A stretch of DNA of 64,000 nucleotides. Origin: a virus. Made by a program: the position numbers and the translations under genes. Location of the stretch: positions 159,651-223,650 of IMG/VR virus record IMGVR_UViG_3300027985_001318; one strand, given 5' to 3'. The notes under the pieces were generated by a model. The model had not been told where the DNA came from and searched no databases. It saw only the letters and a program-made list of their open reading frames with translations. Positions 8,077-15,602 of the stretch are shown here, in pieces. How positions within the stretch are numbered: position 1 is the first letter of the stretch; each line of letters begins with the position of its first letter.

Positions 8077-8967
8077 ATGAAACAATTCTCTCAACCCATT
8101 CACCAACGCGTACATGCGCTGGTATGTTTGGTAATCGTACTGATCGCCGGTTTCTTCTGCAGCCAACTGCATGCCGAAAGCATTTCGGCCGGTGGCGCAG
8201 AAGGCCACTACTACCGTTCTTACGCCCCCAACCTGGCAATGGAAGTCGGCAAGGTCAACCGGACTTACTCCGGTAAGGCTACCCTCCAAGTCACCGAGAG
8301 CGAAGGTTCGCTCGATAACCTGTTCCGCACAGCCAACAACGAAGCCCAATTCGGCCTGACCCAGGCTGACGCCTACATGTACTTCCGCAGTACGCAGCCC
8401 AACGAAACCAACCAGCTGGTGCTGTTGGGTAACGTGCCGGTTGAAGAATGTGTGATGATGGTGGTGGCCGAGAAGTCCAAGATCAAGGAATTCGATGATC
8501 TCGGCAAGGACAATACCGTGAACATCGGCGCGCCCGGCTCCGGTTCCCAGGCTTCCTGGGCTTATTTCAAGAAGCTGATCCCTGGCCTGCGGGACGTTAA
8601 GACCAGTGAGAACTCCAACATCCTGGCACTGGGCGACATCCAGACCGGCGCCGTCGACGCCATGATTTTCGTCACCACCAAGAACCGCAGTTCTGAGGTG
8701 ATGGAAATGGTGAACGCCGAAGACTCCGGGCTCAAGTTCGTCGACGTCGATGACGATCGTTTGAATGAGAAACTCCCCAACGGCAAGCCGGTTTACAGCA
8801 ACGAAAAGGTTCAGGTCGAGTTCGGCACCACCTGGCCGGACAAGGTCCAGGCGCAGTGTATGCGACTCCAGATCGTGGCCAATGTCAACAACGACAAGAA
8901 GCTCAACGAAGCGGTGGTCCGCGCCATCATTCGCAGCGGTCCGTCGGTGGCGACCATTCGCGAATAA
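8077..8967 (+). CDS. TAXI-family TRAP-transporter-type solute-binding protein, exported
   Basis: A 296-residue periplasmic binding protein. The signal peptide is residues 1-33 (hydrophobic ALVCLVIVLIAGFF, cleavage after LHA). The mature part follows the TAXI family: ISAGGAEGHYYR at the start (usual TGGTGGTYY), ESEGSLDNLFRTANNEAQFGLTQAD (usual GGSVEN...A.fAlvQaD), KIKEFDDLGKDNTVNIGAPGSGSQ (usual i.sf.dLkGk.V.vGapGSGt) and GAVDAMIF. TAXI proteins normally deliver ligands such as glutamate or carboxylates to TRAP permeases; no permease gene is nearby. By eye the gene is richer in G+C than its neighbours, suggesting recent transfer from a bacterium. It has its own promoter-like site and hairpin, so it looks like a single-gene cargo unit. 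Its role in infection is unknown. Confidence 0.85.
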   Translation: MKQFSQPIHQRVHALVCLVIVLIAGFFCSQLHAESISAGGAEGHYYRSYAPNLAMEVGKVNRTYSGKATLQVTESEGSLDNLFRTANNEAQFGLTQADAYMYFRSTQPNETNQLVLLGNVPVEECVMMVVAEKSKIKEFDDLGKDNTVNIGAPGSGSQASWAYFKKLIPGLRDVKTSENSNILALGDIQTGAVDAMIFVTTKNRSSEVMEMVNAEDSGLKFVDVDDDRLNEKLPNGKPVYSNEKVQVEFGTTWPDKVQAQCMRLQIVANVNNDKKLNEAVVRAIIRSGPSVATIRE

Positions 8968-8974
8968 ACCCAGC

Positions 8975-9002
8975 TAGAGGAGAGGGGAAACCCTCTCCTC
9001 TA
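8975..9002 (+). terminator. Hairpin after TAXI gene
   Basis: Perfect 12-bp stem TAGAGGAGAGGG / CCCTCTCCTCTA with a GAAA tetraloop. The next bases are AAACCCTATTTTTT, so the T run is delayed; it may be an RNA-stabilising hairpin or a weak terminator. Confidence 0.6.
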
Positions 9003-9028
9003 TAAACCCTATTTTTTAAGGAAAGAAA

Positions 9029-9292
9029 ATGAGTGAATTCGGTGGTATGTGTGACATCCGCTACAAAGTAGCCCAACAGACCCGAGAGTTGGCGATCTTG
9101 CTAACCCTTGGAGTATTTACTGTGCTCAGTCTTTTCATGGTTCCTGACGATATCCTCGAAGGTATTTTCTGGTACATGGCCCTTGGGTTGTGCTTCATTG
9201 CACTGATCTCTCCCAATAAGGCCTTGAAATACTGGCTGGTAGGGATTGCTCTGATCGGTATTATGATAGCTCTGGCTATCCGTGCGCTTTAG
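9029..9292 (+). CDS. Small membrane protein (87 aa)
   Basis: An 87-residue protein of unknown family with three hydrophobic stretches: LAILLTLGVFTVLSLFMV, GIFWYMALGLCFIALI and YWLVGIALIGIMIALAI, separated by short polar turns. AAGGAAAG is the ribosome site. It lies between the TAXI hairpin and its own terminator, so it may be cotranscribed with the exported protein. An inner-membrane effector, for example superinfection exclusion, is possible but only a guess. Confidence 0.7.
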   Translation: MSEFGGMCDIRYKVAQQTRELAILLTLGVFTVLSLFMVPDDILEGIFWYMALGLCFIALISPNKALKYWLVGIALIGIMIALAIRAL

Positions 9293-9293
9293 T

Positions 9294-9323
9294 GGGAGAG
9301 GGCTAAGTCCCTCTCTTTTTTTT
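9294..9323 (+). terminator. Terminator after small membrane protein
   Basis: Stem GAGAGGG / CCCTCTC with loop CTAAGT and a run of eight T. Confidence 0.85.
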
Positions 9324-9348
9324 GCTGAGAACAAAAAGTTTTTGCGAA

Positions 9349-9366
9349 TATATTACCAAATTGAAC
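9349..9366 (+). promoter_or_regulatory. Early-type promoter TATATTAC
   Basis: Exact TATATTAC at 9349-9356 followed by CAAATTGAACT, the extended form also seen at 27839 and 53269. It lies between a terminator and the operon starting at 9446. Confidence 0.7.
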
Positions 9367-9445
9367 TATTATAGCAGAAGTTCTTTTTTACTGCGTAATC
9401 TAACTTATAGGGCTATAAACTTCTCATCACATAAGGAAACCAATA

Positions 9446-10087
9446 ATGCTTTTACGTACTTTCTTTGCCAATTCTAAATTCGATCCTACTTTCTTCACTA
9501 CTGACGGCGCTATTGAAGGCATGGCTGGTGTCCTTGGTTTCAATGGTGACACAGAAGCCACTGCGGCCGAGTTCAGTAAGGAAGGGATTAGTTTCCTGGT
9601 ACGGAACTATCTCGCCAACCAACCCTACGGTGAAGGTATCGAGCTCAAGCCTTCTCCTTTCGACAATACCTACGTCGAGATCGTCGGGATGGACAACCCT
9701 CACGGTTTCTATCTCTTCACTGGCGAAAAGATGGAAGAGCTCTACGACTGGATTTCCGGAGAGCCGGATGAAGACAGTAACGAAGAAGTCCCCCCTCCTG
9801 AAGGGACTGAGCTCGTGCTCGAAGAGATCCGTCGACATATCAACGAAACTAACCAGACGTTCCTGATCGAGCCGGTCATCGGGACCATTGGTCTCAGCGA
9901 CGGTTCCGTCAACGAAACCGCCCTGGTGGTGGTTTTCCCTAGCCTTCACGCATCTCAGCTGAATGCCATGAACGCCGTGGAAGAAAGCGATGTCATCTTC
10001 CAGGAGATGGAAGACGAAACCAAGCAGGAACTGGCCGAGTACATGGAAGCAGAACAGGCTTCGGCTAAAGAAGTAGTCGAGGAATAA
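9446..10087 (+). CDS. Hypothetical acidic protein (213 aa)
   Basis: Unrecognised 213-residue protein, strongly acidic, with Glu/Asp-rich stretches at about 110-125 and in the last 35 residues. It is the first gene behind a TATATTAC promoter, so it is probably made early. The next gene starts 3 bases after its stop. No motif or membrane segment is seen. Confidence 0.75.
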   Translation: MLLRTFFANSKFDPTFFTTDGAIEGMAGVLGFNGDTEATAAEFSKEGISFLVRNYLANQPYGEGIELKPSPFDNTYVEIVGMDNPHGFYLFTGEKMEELYDWISGEPDEDSNEEVPPPEGTELVLEEIRRHINETNQTFLIEPVIGTIGLSDGSVNETALVVVFPSLHASQLNAMNAVEESDVIFQEMEDETKQELAEYMEAEQASAKEVVEE

Positions 10088-10090
10088 AAG

Positions 10091-10420
10091 ATGAATGAAA
10101 AAAACAAGTACAGTTTGGAGGAGTTGGCTCGCATAGTAACCCAGCTGGAAAAGCGCGAGAGCGTGTGTGAAGGCAAAGAGCTTGCTAAAGTGCGCCAACT
10201 TCTGAAGCACTGGCGGTCCCTCTACGTAGAAAAACAAGAATCCATCGTTGCTCGTATGGAGACGTTACTGCGTAAAGGCAAAGATGCCAGTCAGCCGGAT
10301 ATTCTTGACGACCCTCGTTTGTCTGGTTCAGCCCCGCCGCTTGTTCGCGGCAGTAAATTCCACGAATTCGCTGTCAATTTACTGTCGCGGTTCGGCTTTA
10401 AGACCAAACGTCCGAACTAA
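10091..10420 (+). CDS. Hypothetical basic protein (109 aa)
   Basis: A 109-residue protein, helix-rich and basic (about 60% of residues 1-75 predicted by eye as amphipathic helix), following the acidic gene 9446 by 3 bases. An acidic/basic operon pair could form a complex, but nothing in the sequence proves it. Family not recognised. Confidence 0.7.
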   Translation: MNEKNKYSLEELARIVTQLEKRESVCEGKELAKVRQLLKHWRSLYVEKQESIVARMETLLRKGKDASQPDILDDPRLSGSAPPLVRGSKFHEFAVNLLSRFGFKTKRPN

Positions 10421-10429
10421 TAATGTGGA

Positions 10430-10462
10430 GGAGGACCGATTGTTTAGACGATTCGGTCCTCC
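10430..10462 (+). terminator. Hairpin after 9446-10420 operon
   Basis: Stem GGAGGACCGA / TCGGTCCTCC with a 13-base loop, weakly extended by GTGGA. No T run follows, so termination is doubtful. The remaining gap to 10621 shows no promoter core that I can identify. Confidence 0.45.
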
Positions 10463-10621
10463 ACTTCTAACAGCTCCTAACTAAAGCGAGGTAACCTTAA
10501 CTAACGCCGACCGTAGTATGGTCAATTATCTTAGGGAGCGAACAGGAGCAACGCATCCCTCTCAACCCTCCGTAAGTCGTAGTCCAAAAGGACGAAAACC
10601 CAAGCACAAAGGAAGAGCTCA

Positions 10622-11260
10622 ATGAAACTCCAGTATTTTATTGCAACCTTGTTGTTCTGTGTACTTTCTATTTTCGCAGGTACGGTTCAAGCCAGCGGCT
10701 GGACTAAACATCAATCCGTCATCGTAGACGCGGCGCAGTACGCTCCTATCGAGGCCTCTCAGCTGGCCGCTATCGCTGAGATCGAGTCAGGTTTCCGGAG
10801 TCGCGTTACTAACCGCTACGGGAGTAGCGCCGCCGGGTTGTTTCAAGTCACCAAGGGTACTTGGCGAGCCACGGTGAAACGACATGGTTACAAGCATGGC
10901 ATAACCACAAAGACCAGCCGTTTTAACCCCAGAGCCAATGCTCTGATGACGGCCGAACTTCTCAACGACAATGCTCGTTATATTCGTAAGGTTCTGCATC
11001 GTAAACCTACTGGTGGGGAAATGTTCCTCGCCCATCTTCTCGGTGCTGGCGGTGCCAGCAAACTCTTCAAAGCCAAAGGTTCGGCTAAGGCCGCGTATCT
11101 TTTACCTACGGCCGCTCGAGGTAATAAAACCTTCTTCTATACTTCAGCAGGTAAACCGAGAACCGTTCAACAACTTCGCCTGTACGTCGATTGGAAAATC
11201 AATCAACTGGCTCGCAAGTACGAGCCGTCCGTACAAGAATACCAACTTGCGAAACTTTAA
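10622..11260 (+). CDS. Secreted lytic transglycosylase (SLT domain)
   Basis: A 212-residue protein. Residues 1-24 are a classical signal peptide (YFIATLLFCVLSIFAGT, cleavage VQA-SG). The mature domain is SLT-like: AIAEIESGF, with E55 in the catalytic Glu-Ser position, then GSSAAGLFQVTKGTW, the family's second motif. It should cleave the glycan of peptidoglycan in the periplasm. It is not next to the endolysin (59079) or spanins (42690), and its own export signal suggests a role other than holin-dependent lysis, such as local wall remodelling; a virion role is less likely with a cleavable signal. Single-gene unit closed by a strong terminator. Confidence 0.85.
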   Translation: MKLQYFIATLLFCVLSIFAGTVQASGWTKHQSVIVDAAQYAPIEASQLAAIAEIESGFRSRVTNRYGSSAAGLFQVTKGTWRATVKRHGYKHGITTKTSRFNPRANALMTAELLNDNARYIRKVLHRKPTGGEMFLAHLLGAGGASKLFKAKGSAKAAYLLPTAARGNKTFFYTSAGKPRTVQQLRLYVDWKINQLARKYEPSVQEYQLAKL

Positions 11261-11289
11261 AAGAGAGGGGCTAAGCCCCTCTCTTTTTT
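11260..11289 (+). terminator. Terminator after transglycosylase gene
   Basis: Perfect stem AAAGAGAGGGGC / GCCCCTCTCTTT with loop TAA and six T. Confidence 0.9.
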
Positions 11290-11309
11290 ACGCCTAAGAG
11301 GAAATGGAT

Positions 11310-11723
11310 ATGGATTACGTTGATACTAGCAAGATGAGCGATATAGAAACCATCTCTTTGGTGGTATCGTCTGTCGAAGATGGGATCTATAGAACTGAAA
11401 ACAAAAATCTACCGAGCACTACAAGGATTGGCCTGACCAATGATACCGTTATCGAGCTGGTTTCTGTAGTACCGATCTTTCCATCTAAGGGACCCGAACC
11501 TAACCCGATCTCTCGCGATCAGCTAATTTCACTTTTTAACGACTTCGAATTCCTCGGTGAGATTTACGATTTCATAACCGAACGGTATCCTGAGATTCGT
11601 TGTGATCGGATAACAGGTAAAGAGGCCGTGATCTTTTACTGCACTAAATTGACGATCGCAATAGTTAAATATCCAGTCAAAGAATCAAATAACGACATGG
11701 AACAGCCCAGGATACTCCATTAG
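11310..11723 (+). CDS. Hypothetical protein (137 aa)
   Basis: Unrecognised soluble protein. Two ATGs are in frame; AAGAGGA at 11296-11302 is 1 base from the first (11304) and 7 from the second, so 11310 is the better start. It encodes MDYVDTSKMSD..., no motif seen. Confidence 0.65.
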   Translation: MDYVDTSKMSDIETISLVVSSVEDGIYRTENKNLPSTTRIGLTNDTVIELVSVVPIFPSKGPEPNPISRDQLISLFNDFEFLGEIYDFITERYPEIRCDRITGKEAVIFYCTKLTIAIVKYPVKESNNDMEQPRILH

Positions 11724-11757
11724 TTAATTTTTACGAGCTAGATCGTTATATGACCAG

Positions 11758-11785
11758 AGGGAAGGTTTCGTACCTTCCTTTCTTA
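11758..11785 (+). terminator. Terminator
   Basis: Stem GGAAGG / CCTTCC with loop TTTCGTA followed by TTTCTT. Confidence 0.65.
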
Positions 11786-11807
11786 TTTGCTTCGCTGAGG
11801 AAAAGAA

Positions 11808-12164
11808 ATGGAAGAGAAAGAAAAAGAGTTATCAACCGACCCTTCAGTGAATACTGAGGACAAAGTTAATCGGCACCTTGAACTAATTAATGCCAATATT
11901 AAAAAGAAGGCTTTACCTGGAGCTATGTGGCTTGTGCTGGTAATAGAAGGGCGCGAACCAATACGTCCGCTGACGTTCATATTTAAAAATAACCAGTACG
12001 GCAGCTCGAGCGGTATCTATCGCTCCCTCTTCCAGGTAGAGTCTTTAGATTTTGTGTTTGATATTTCTAAAATCAACCAGCGACGGTGCGTTGAGCAGTT
12101 TGCTAATTTCACCAGCAAACTACTGGCTACCGAAAAAAACTTTGTTTGGGGACCAAACCTTTAG
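11808..12164 (+). CDS. N-terminal part of a probable zincin gene, interrupted by a frameshift
   Basis: 118 residues up to a TAG at 12162. It has a good ribosome site (GAGGAAAAG). The coding signal continues without a gap in the next frame (12052-12846), and that frame has no ribosome site of its own. A run of seven A at 12133-12139 sits where the two frames meet: with one A fewer, the protein would read through to 12846 as about 345 residues. Either the gene is broken, the run is a sequencing error, or the ribosome shifts +1 here. Read alone, its function is unknown. Confidence 0.55.
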   Translation: MEEKEKELSTDPSVNTEDKVNRHLELINANIKKKALPGAMWLVLVIEGREPIRPLTFIFKNNQYGSSSGIYRSLFQVESLDFVFDISKINQRRCVEQFANFTSKLLATEKNFVWGPNL

Positions 12165-12846
12165 AGAAAACATTTTTTACTTAGCCGAAACATTTGGGTT
12201 AGTGTGCGACGATATCGAAAAACCGTTGAGAGAATTCATTGCCGAGCTCGAATCAGAACCAGGATATAATAGTCGGGAACCAGTTCGTTGGAAGTTCCTC
12301 TGCGATACTAACGATAGTGAGCATTTAGGAGGGTACGTTAGCATGTTACTTTCCCAATTAGCTATCAGCAGCAGACGGAGAGATTTGCCGAACATCTCAG
12401 CCATTCCCTCATCCAATTTAGCTAATCCACATCAGATGAGTCGTCGAATGGTCGGTATTAAGAGATATGGCCAGTGTAGTCTTGGAATTTTCAAGGATGC
12501 TAGAATTTACTTTGTAGATTCTTTAAAAGGGCTGGTGGATTTGGAATCTGATCTGAAGCGCCAGGATTTGGTGAGATCGGATAAGCGCAATATGAAGCGC
12601 TGGTTCGATTATCCAGAGCTGCGTGGTAAGACTATCCGATTGAACAATTTTGACTTTGCGATCGTACTGAATCCAGCAATGGCGCGCGAAGGGGAACTTT
12701 GCGGAGTGGTTTCGCATGAAGCGTTCCACGTCGTGGCCTCGCTATGTAAACAGATTGGCTACAACCCACTTAACGAGCAAGAGCCAGCAGCTTATCTGCT
12801 AGAATATCTGGTGAGTCAAGCCATGGGCTTCTACCAACCGCGATAG
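12052..12846 (+). CDS. C-terminal part of probable zinc metalloprotease (HEXXH)
   Basis: The frame is open from 12052, but the real protein part probably begins at the A-run at 12133 as a continuation of 11808-12164. The C-terminal third carries GVVSHEAFHVVA (HEAFH at 12715-12729), a HEXXH zinc site, followed about 20 residues later by NEQEPAAYLLEYL, whose glutamates could supply the third ligand. Phage proteins with this HEXXH...E layout exist, usually without known substrate. No signal peptide is visible, so a cytoplasmic or virion role is likely. The next internal ATG is near 12342, too late for the conserved upstream part. Confidence 0.6.
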   Translation: MCLIFLKSTSDGALSSLLISPANYWLPKKTLFGDQTFRENIFYLAETFGLVCDDIEKPLREFIAELESEPGYNSREPVRWKFLCDTNDSEHLGGYVSMLLSQLAISSRRRDLPNISAIPSSNLANPHQMSRRMVGIKRYGQCSLGIFKDARIYFVDSLKGLVDLESDLKRQDLVRSDKRNMKRWFDYPELRGKTIRLNNFDFAIVLNPAMAREGELCGVVSHEAFHVVASLCKQIGYNPLNEQEPAAYLLEYLVSQAMGFYQPR

Positions 12847-12855
12847 GAAATTTCC

Positions 12856-13392
12856 ATGAACAATCTGAACTTATTACTAGTGCCTTGGACTATCGAGAAA
12901 ACAGCAAAGAACATCGCCAAGGCAGAAGTATTGGATTCTAGCTGTATCGTACGCACTGGGGTAAAGACCACGTCAGAGGCTCTAGAAGCCGCTGTAAGCG
13001 AAGTCCTCGTAAACCACAACACTTTGCTCGATAAGTTGCTCAAAGTCATCCACGATGGCGCTAAGGAGGCTGTAACGAAACACCGGATTCCTAAGGAGAA
13101 TTTCGATAACTTCCGTAAACGTGTCTTTGTCGAAGTTAATGAAGAGCCTATTTGTAACGGTAGTCGTTACATCAAGAACTTAGTGTCCGAGGTCTTTGGT
13201 CGTACTAAAGAGATTTCTACGAGTAACATGCTGTTGCTGTTGACTTATTTCTACGTGGCTCTCGAGAAACATCATACAGGCAAACAACCTAAGCAATACA
13301 AGATGCCAGGAGATGGGCTATTAAGCAATCTTCACGACCCGTTTCTTTACCAAAAACTTCAACAGGAGATCTCAAGTGAAACAATTAAGTGA
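12856..13392 (+). CDS. Hypothetical protein (178 aa)
   Basis: Unrecognised, helix-rich, 178 residues. It starts 9 bases after the HEXXH gene and overlaps the next gene by 17 bases, so it belongs to the long 11808-16255 operon ending in dCTP deaminase. No motif found. Confidence 0.75.
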   Translation: MNNLNLLLVPWTIEKTAKNIAKAEVLDSSCIVRTGVKTTSEALEAAVSEVLVNHNTLLDKLLKVIHDGAKEAVTKHRIPKENFDNFRKRVFVEVNEEPICNGSRYIKNLVSEVFGRTKEISTSNMLLLLTYFYVALEKHHTGKQPKQYKMPGDGLLSNLHDPFLYQKLQQEISSETIK

Positions 13393-14026
13393 TTCCTTGT
13401 TACTTAAGCTGTTCCAAGCCATGCGTTATTTGCAAAGAACTGGCAGTGATGTTGCAAGTCTCGATCTCGACAGCCTGGAAGAACTTTGGGAGTTTGATGA
13501 TTTCGTCAAAGATAGCGATCGGTTCTTTAGATACGCCAGTGTTCGCACAGTAATGGTTGACCTGAAAGATAAAAAACTACAATACAACTTTGGGGTATCT
13601 AGTGCCGCAACTGATCGAGCTTTACGTGCCGCTCGAAAGTATCCTGACTTTATCGAGTTATCCATTCGGACAGCTTTCTTTAAACAAGACGGCGTAGAGC
13701 CAGCTGAAAATCTCCACCTACAACTGGCTCGTTCGAGGACCGAGAAAGACCCCGGTATAGGACAGATGTTTATCGAGCACCTGGCGCCGCTAGAAGTACT
13801 TCTCGCAACCGCTTACATCTACAATCAGTTGCGAAACAGACTGATAGGCGATAAACCCACTATGGTGATCGACGGGCTCAGTTCCACTATCGAGCTCTCA
13901 GGTGATGAATTCGAAAAGCTCGCCTTTGTGGCTACTATCGATCCCCCAAAAAACGGATTTCCTAATTCACATACGCTGAGTTTCACTTACGCTGGAACTG
14001 AGCGATCTATTGGAGTGTCCTCATGA
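13376..14026 (+). CDS. Hypothetical protein (216 aa), GTG start
   Basis: Unrecognised 216-residue protein. The GTG at 13376 is supported by AGGAGA 6 bases ahead, within the preceding gene. The first 45 residues look helical; the rest is mixed. The last codons overlap the next ATG by 4 bases (ATGA), so translation is probably coupled. Confidence 0.75.
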   Translation: MKQLSDSLLLKLFQAMRYLQRTGSDVASLDLDSLEELWEFDDFVKDSDRFFRYASVRTVMVDLKDKKLQYNFGVSSAATDRALRAARKYPDFIELSIRTAFFKQDGVEPAENLHLQLARSRTEKDPGIGQMFIEHLAPLEVLLATAYIYNQLRNRLIGDKPTMVIDGLSSTIELSGDEFEKLAFVATIDPPKNGFPNSHTLSFTYAGTERSIGVSS

Positions 14027-14313
14027 CTTTAAACCTACGTAACTTTCATGACGAATTTGCCGCCGAAGTTGAGCAAAAAGCTGAAACTGAAGAGCAAAAG
14101 ATCGCCGGCAAGAAAGTCCTGTGGATGATCATCGAAAGAGGGTTTAGTTTTACGCACTCTACTAAGTCTATGGCCAAAAAGCACGGCATTAAATGCGCGC
14201 CACTGATGCGCTTGATACGTGGTATTTTGCCAGAAGAATACTTCGAGGATCAGCAACGCAAAGGATTGGAAACGGCGCGTGCAATACGCGCAGCCAAAGC
14301 AAAAACAAAATAA
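14023..14313 (+). CDS. Hypothetical small basic protein (96 aa)
   Basis: A 96-residue protein. An acidic helix (residues 8-30) is followed by a basic part with a possible helix-turn-helix (HSTKSMAKKHGIKCAPLMRLI) and a Lys/Ala/Arg tail. A nucleic-acid-binding role is possible but not shown. It is translationally coupled to the preceding gene. Confidence 0.7.
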   Translation: MTLNLRNFHDEFAAEVEQKAETEEQKIAGKKVLWMIIERGFSFTHSTKSMAKKHGIKCAPLMRLIRGILPEEYFEDQQRKGLETARAIRAAKAKTK

Positions 14314-14335
14314 TCCATTCTATCAAGGAGCTTCT

Positions 14336-14737
14336 ATGCTACTGCAACTACTAGACCCTACTACAGAGCAAGAAGCTCTCAGCGGAACCCCAATCGCATC
14401 AGCACGCGTTAGACTGTCGCATAGCGAGCGTGCCGATGCAGAACCTATCGTGTTTGTCAATAGTTTGTCGCCGCGCCTGTTGTATTTCAGGGCGTTCTGG
14501 ACCGACGCTAAAACAGACACCTGCAACGGCAATCCTTTAGGGATTTCTGAAACGGAAGTCTACGAGATTCTCGGAGTGCTTGGACTCACCGCCAGATCAG
14601 TCGAAAAAACCGATGAGTTTACCGACGAACTTTACTATTTCCCGATCATCCGTCCGGAAGAAATCCTGCTGCGTTACGGATGGTGGCAAGTAACCATTAC
14701 AACCGACGTTGACTATGGAGTAATCAATGAAGATTAA
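14336..14737 (+). CDS. Hypothetical protein (133 aa)
   Basis: Unrecognised. The frame is open from 14219, but the ATG at 14336 has AAGGAG 6 bases ahead and lies after the previous stop, so it is the start. It overlaps the next gene by 11 bases. Confidence 0.7.
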   Translation: MLLQLLDPTTEQEALSGTPIASARVRLSHSERADAEPIVFVNSLSPRLLYFRAFWTDAKTDTCNGNPLGISETEVYEILGVLGLTARSVEKTDEFTDELYYFPIIRPEEILLRYGWWQVTITTDVDYGVINED

Positions 14738-15602
14738 ATCAATTCATGTAGAATTGGTGCGAGCCACTGGAGCTGGTGGAGAACCAGCTCCAGTGATCAT
14801 TCAGGTTCGAGAAACCAGAGTACCGCTGGAAGAACTGAGCTTCGATTGGCGTAAATCTATCGGTAAAGGTCCTTTCGATATTGACAGTTTCATTGAACAG
14901 ATGGTGCGGTCAGTAATGGTGACGGCCGGTAAAGGTGAGTGTGAAAATAAGAGCGGGAGAGCTTATCGGCTTGGTAAGTTTCTGCGGCTCTGGAAACAGT
15001 TAATACATCGGCAGTATCAAAACGAACGTTTCCTTGAGCGACGCCACGCAACCATAGTGACGGGCTGCGTTTTTGCAGTATATGTCGAAACGGACACCGA
15101 TAAGTACACTTTCACCGGTTGTATGAACGAGTTTTTCCCTGAAGACCCAGAAGAGCTACTGACACATATCGGTACCTATATTCCGTTACTGATGAAAATC
15201 GGAACTCCAAGGAAAGGCTCCGAGGATCTGGTCCGAACTCGCCGTTCTGTCGGCGACGGTGAGCATTGCATCGATTTCTCGCTAACGGATAGCTACGAAG
15301 TAGTGAGAAACTTTACCAAGGAGCGTTTCAGTGAACCCTGGCAAGGTACCGAGTTGACCGATAGTTGGTGGAACCTAATCAGCGCCTGGAATGAACAGCG
15401 CGGCGAGTACCCGCTCACTGTAGGCGGTAAACTCAAGTATCACCAAACCATCGTAAATGATGTACGTCGAGCGATAGATGCCAAGGAATATCGCGCAGAT
15501 GCTCCAATCGGTTATCTTTGGCGTAAACTCCTTCCCGAGTTTGACTGGGAAGATTTCTTCTACTTTTACAACGATGATATTCATTACTTGGAGCAAGATT
15601 AA
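14727..15602 (+). CDS. Hypothetical protein (291 aa)
   Basis: Unrecognised 291-residue soluble protein, rich in aromatic residues near the C-terminus (FDWEDFFYFYNDD). It overlaps its neighbours at both ends; its TAA shares a base with the ATG of the dCTP deaminase gene, so the two are translationally coupled. A link to nucleotide metabolism is suggested only by this coupling. Confidence 0.75.
   Translation: MKIKSIHVELVRATGAGGEPAPVIIQVRETRVPLEELSFDWRKSIGKGPFDIDSFIEQMVRSVMVTAGKGECENKSGRAYRLGKFLRLWKQLIHRQYQNERFLERRHATIVTGCVFAVYVETDTDKYTFTGCMNEFFPEDPEELLTHIGTYIPLLMKIGTPRKGSEDLVRTRRSVGDGEHCIDFSLTDSYEVVRNFTKERFSEPWQGTELTDSWWNLISAWNEQRGEYPLTVGGKLKYHQTIVNDVRRAIDAKEYRADAPIGYLWRKLLPEFDWEDFFYFYNDDIHYLEQD

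Noticed and set aside
9452-10237. 261-codon minus-strand frame opposite 9446
   Set aside because: Shadow of codon use in the plus-strand gene; the plus gene has promoter and ribosome site.
11747-11754. TATATGAC resembling the early promoter
   Set aside because: It lies before, not after, the terminator at 11758 and lacks the flanking bases of the other copies.
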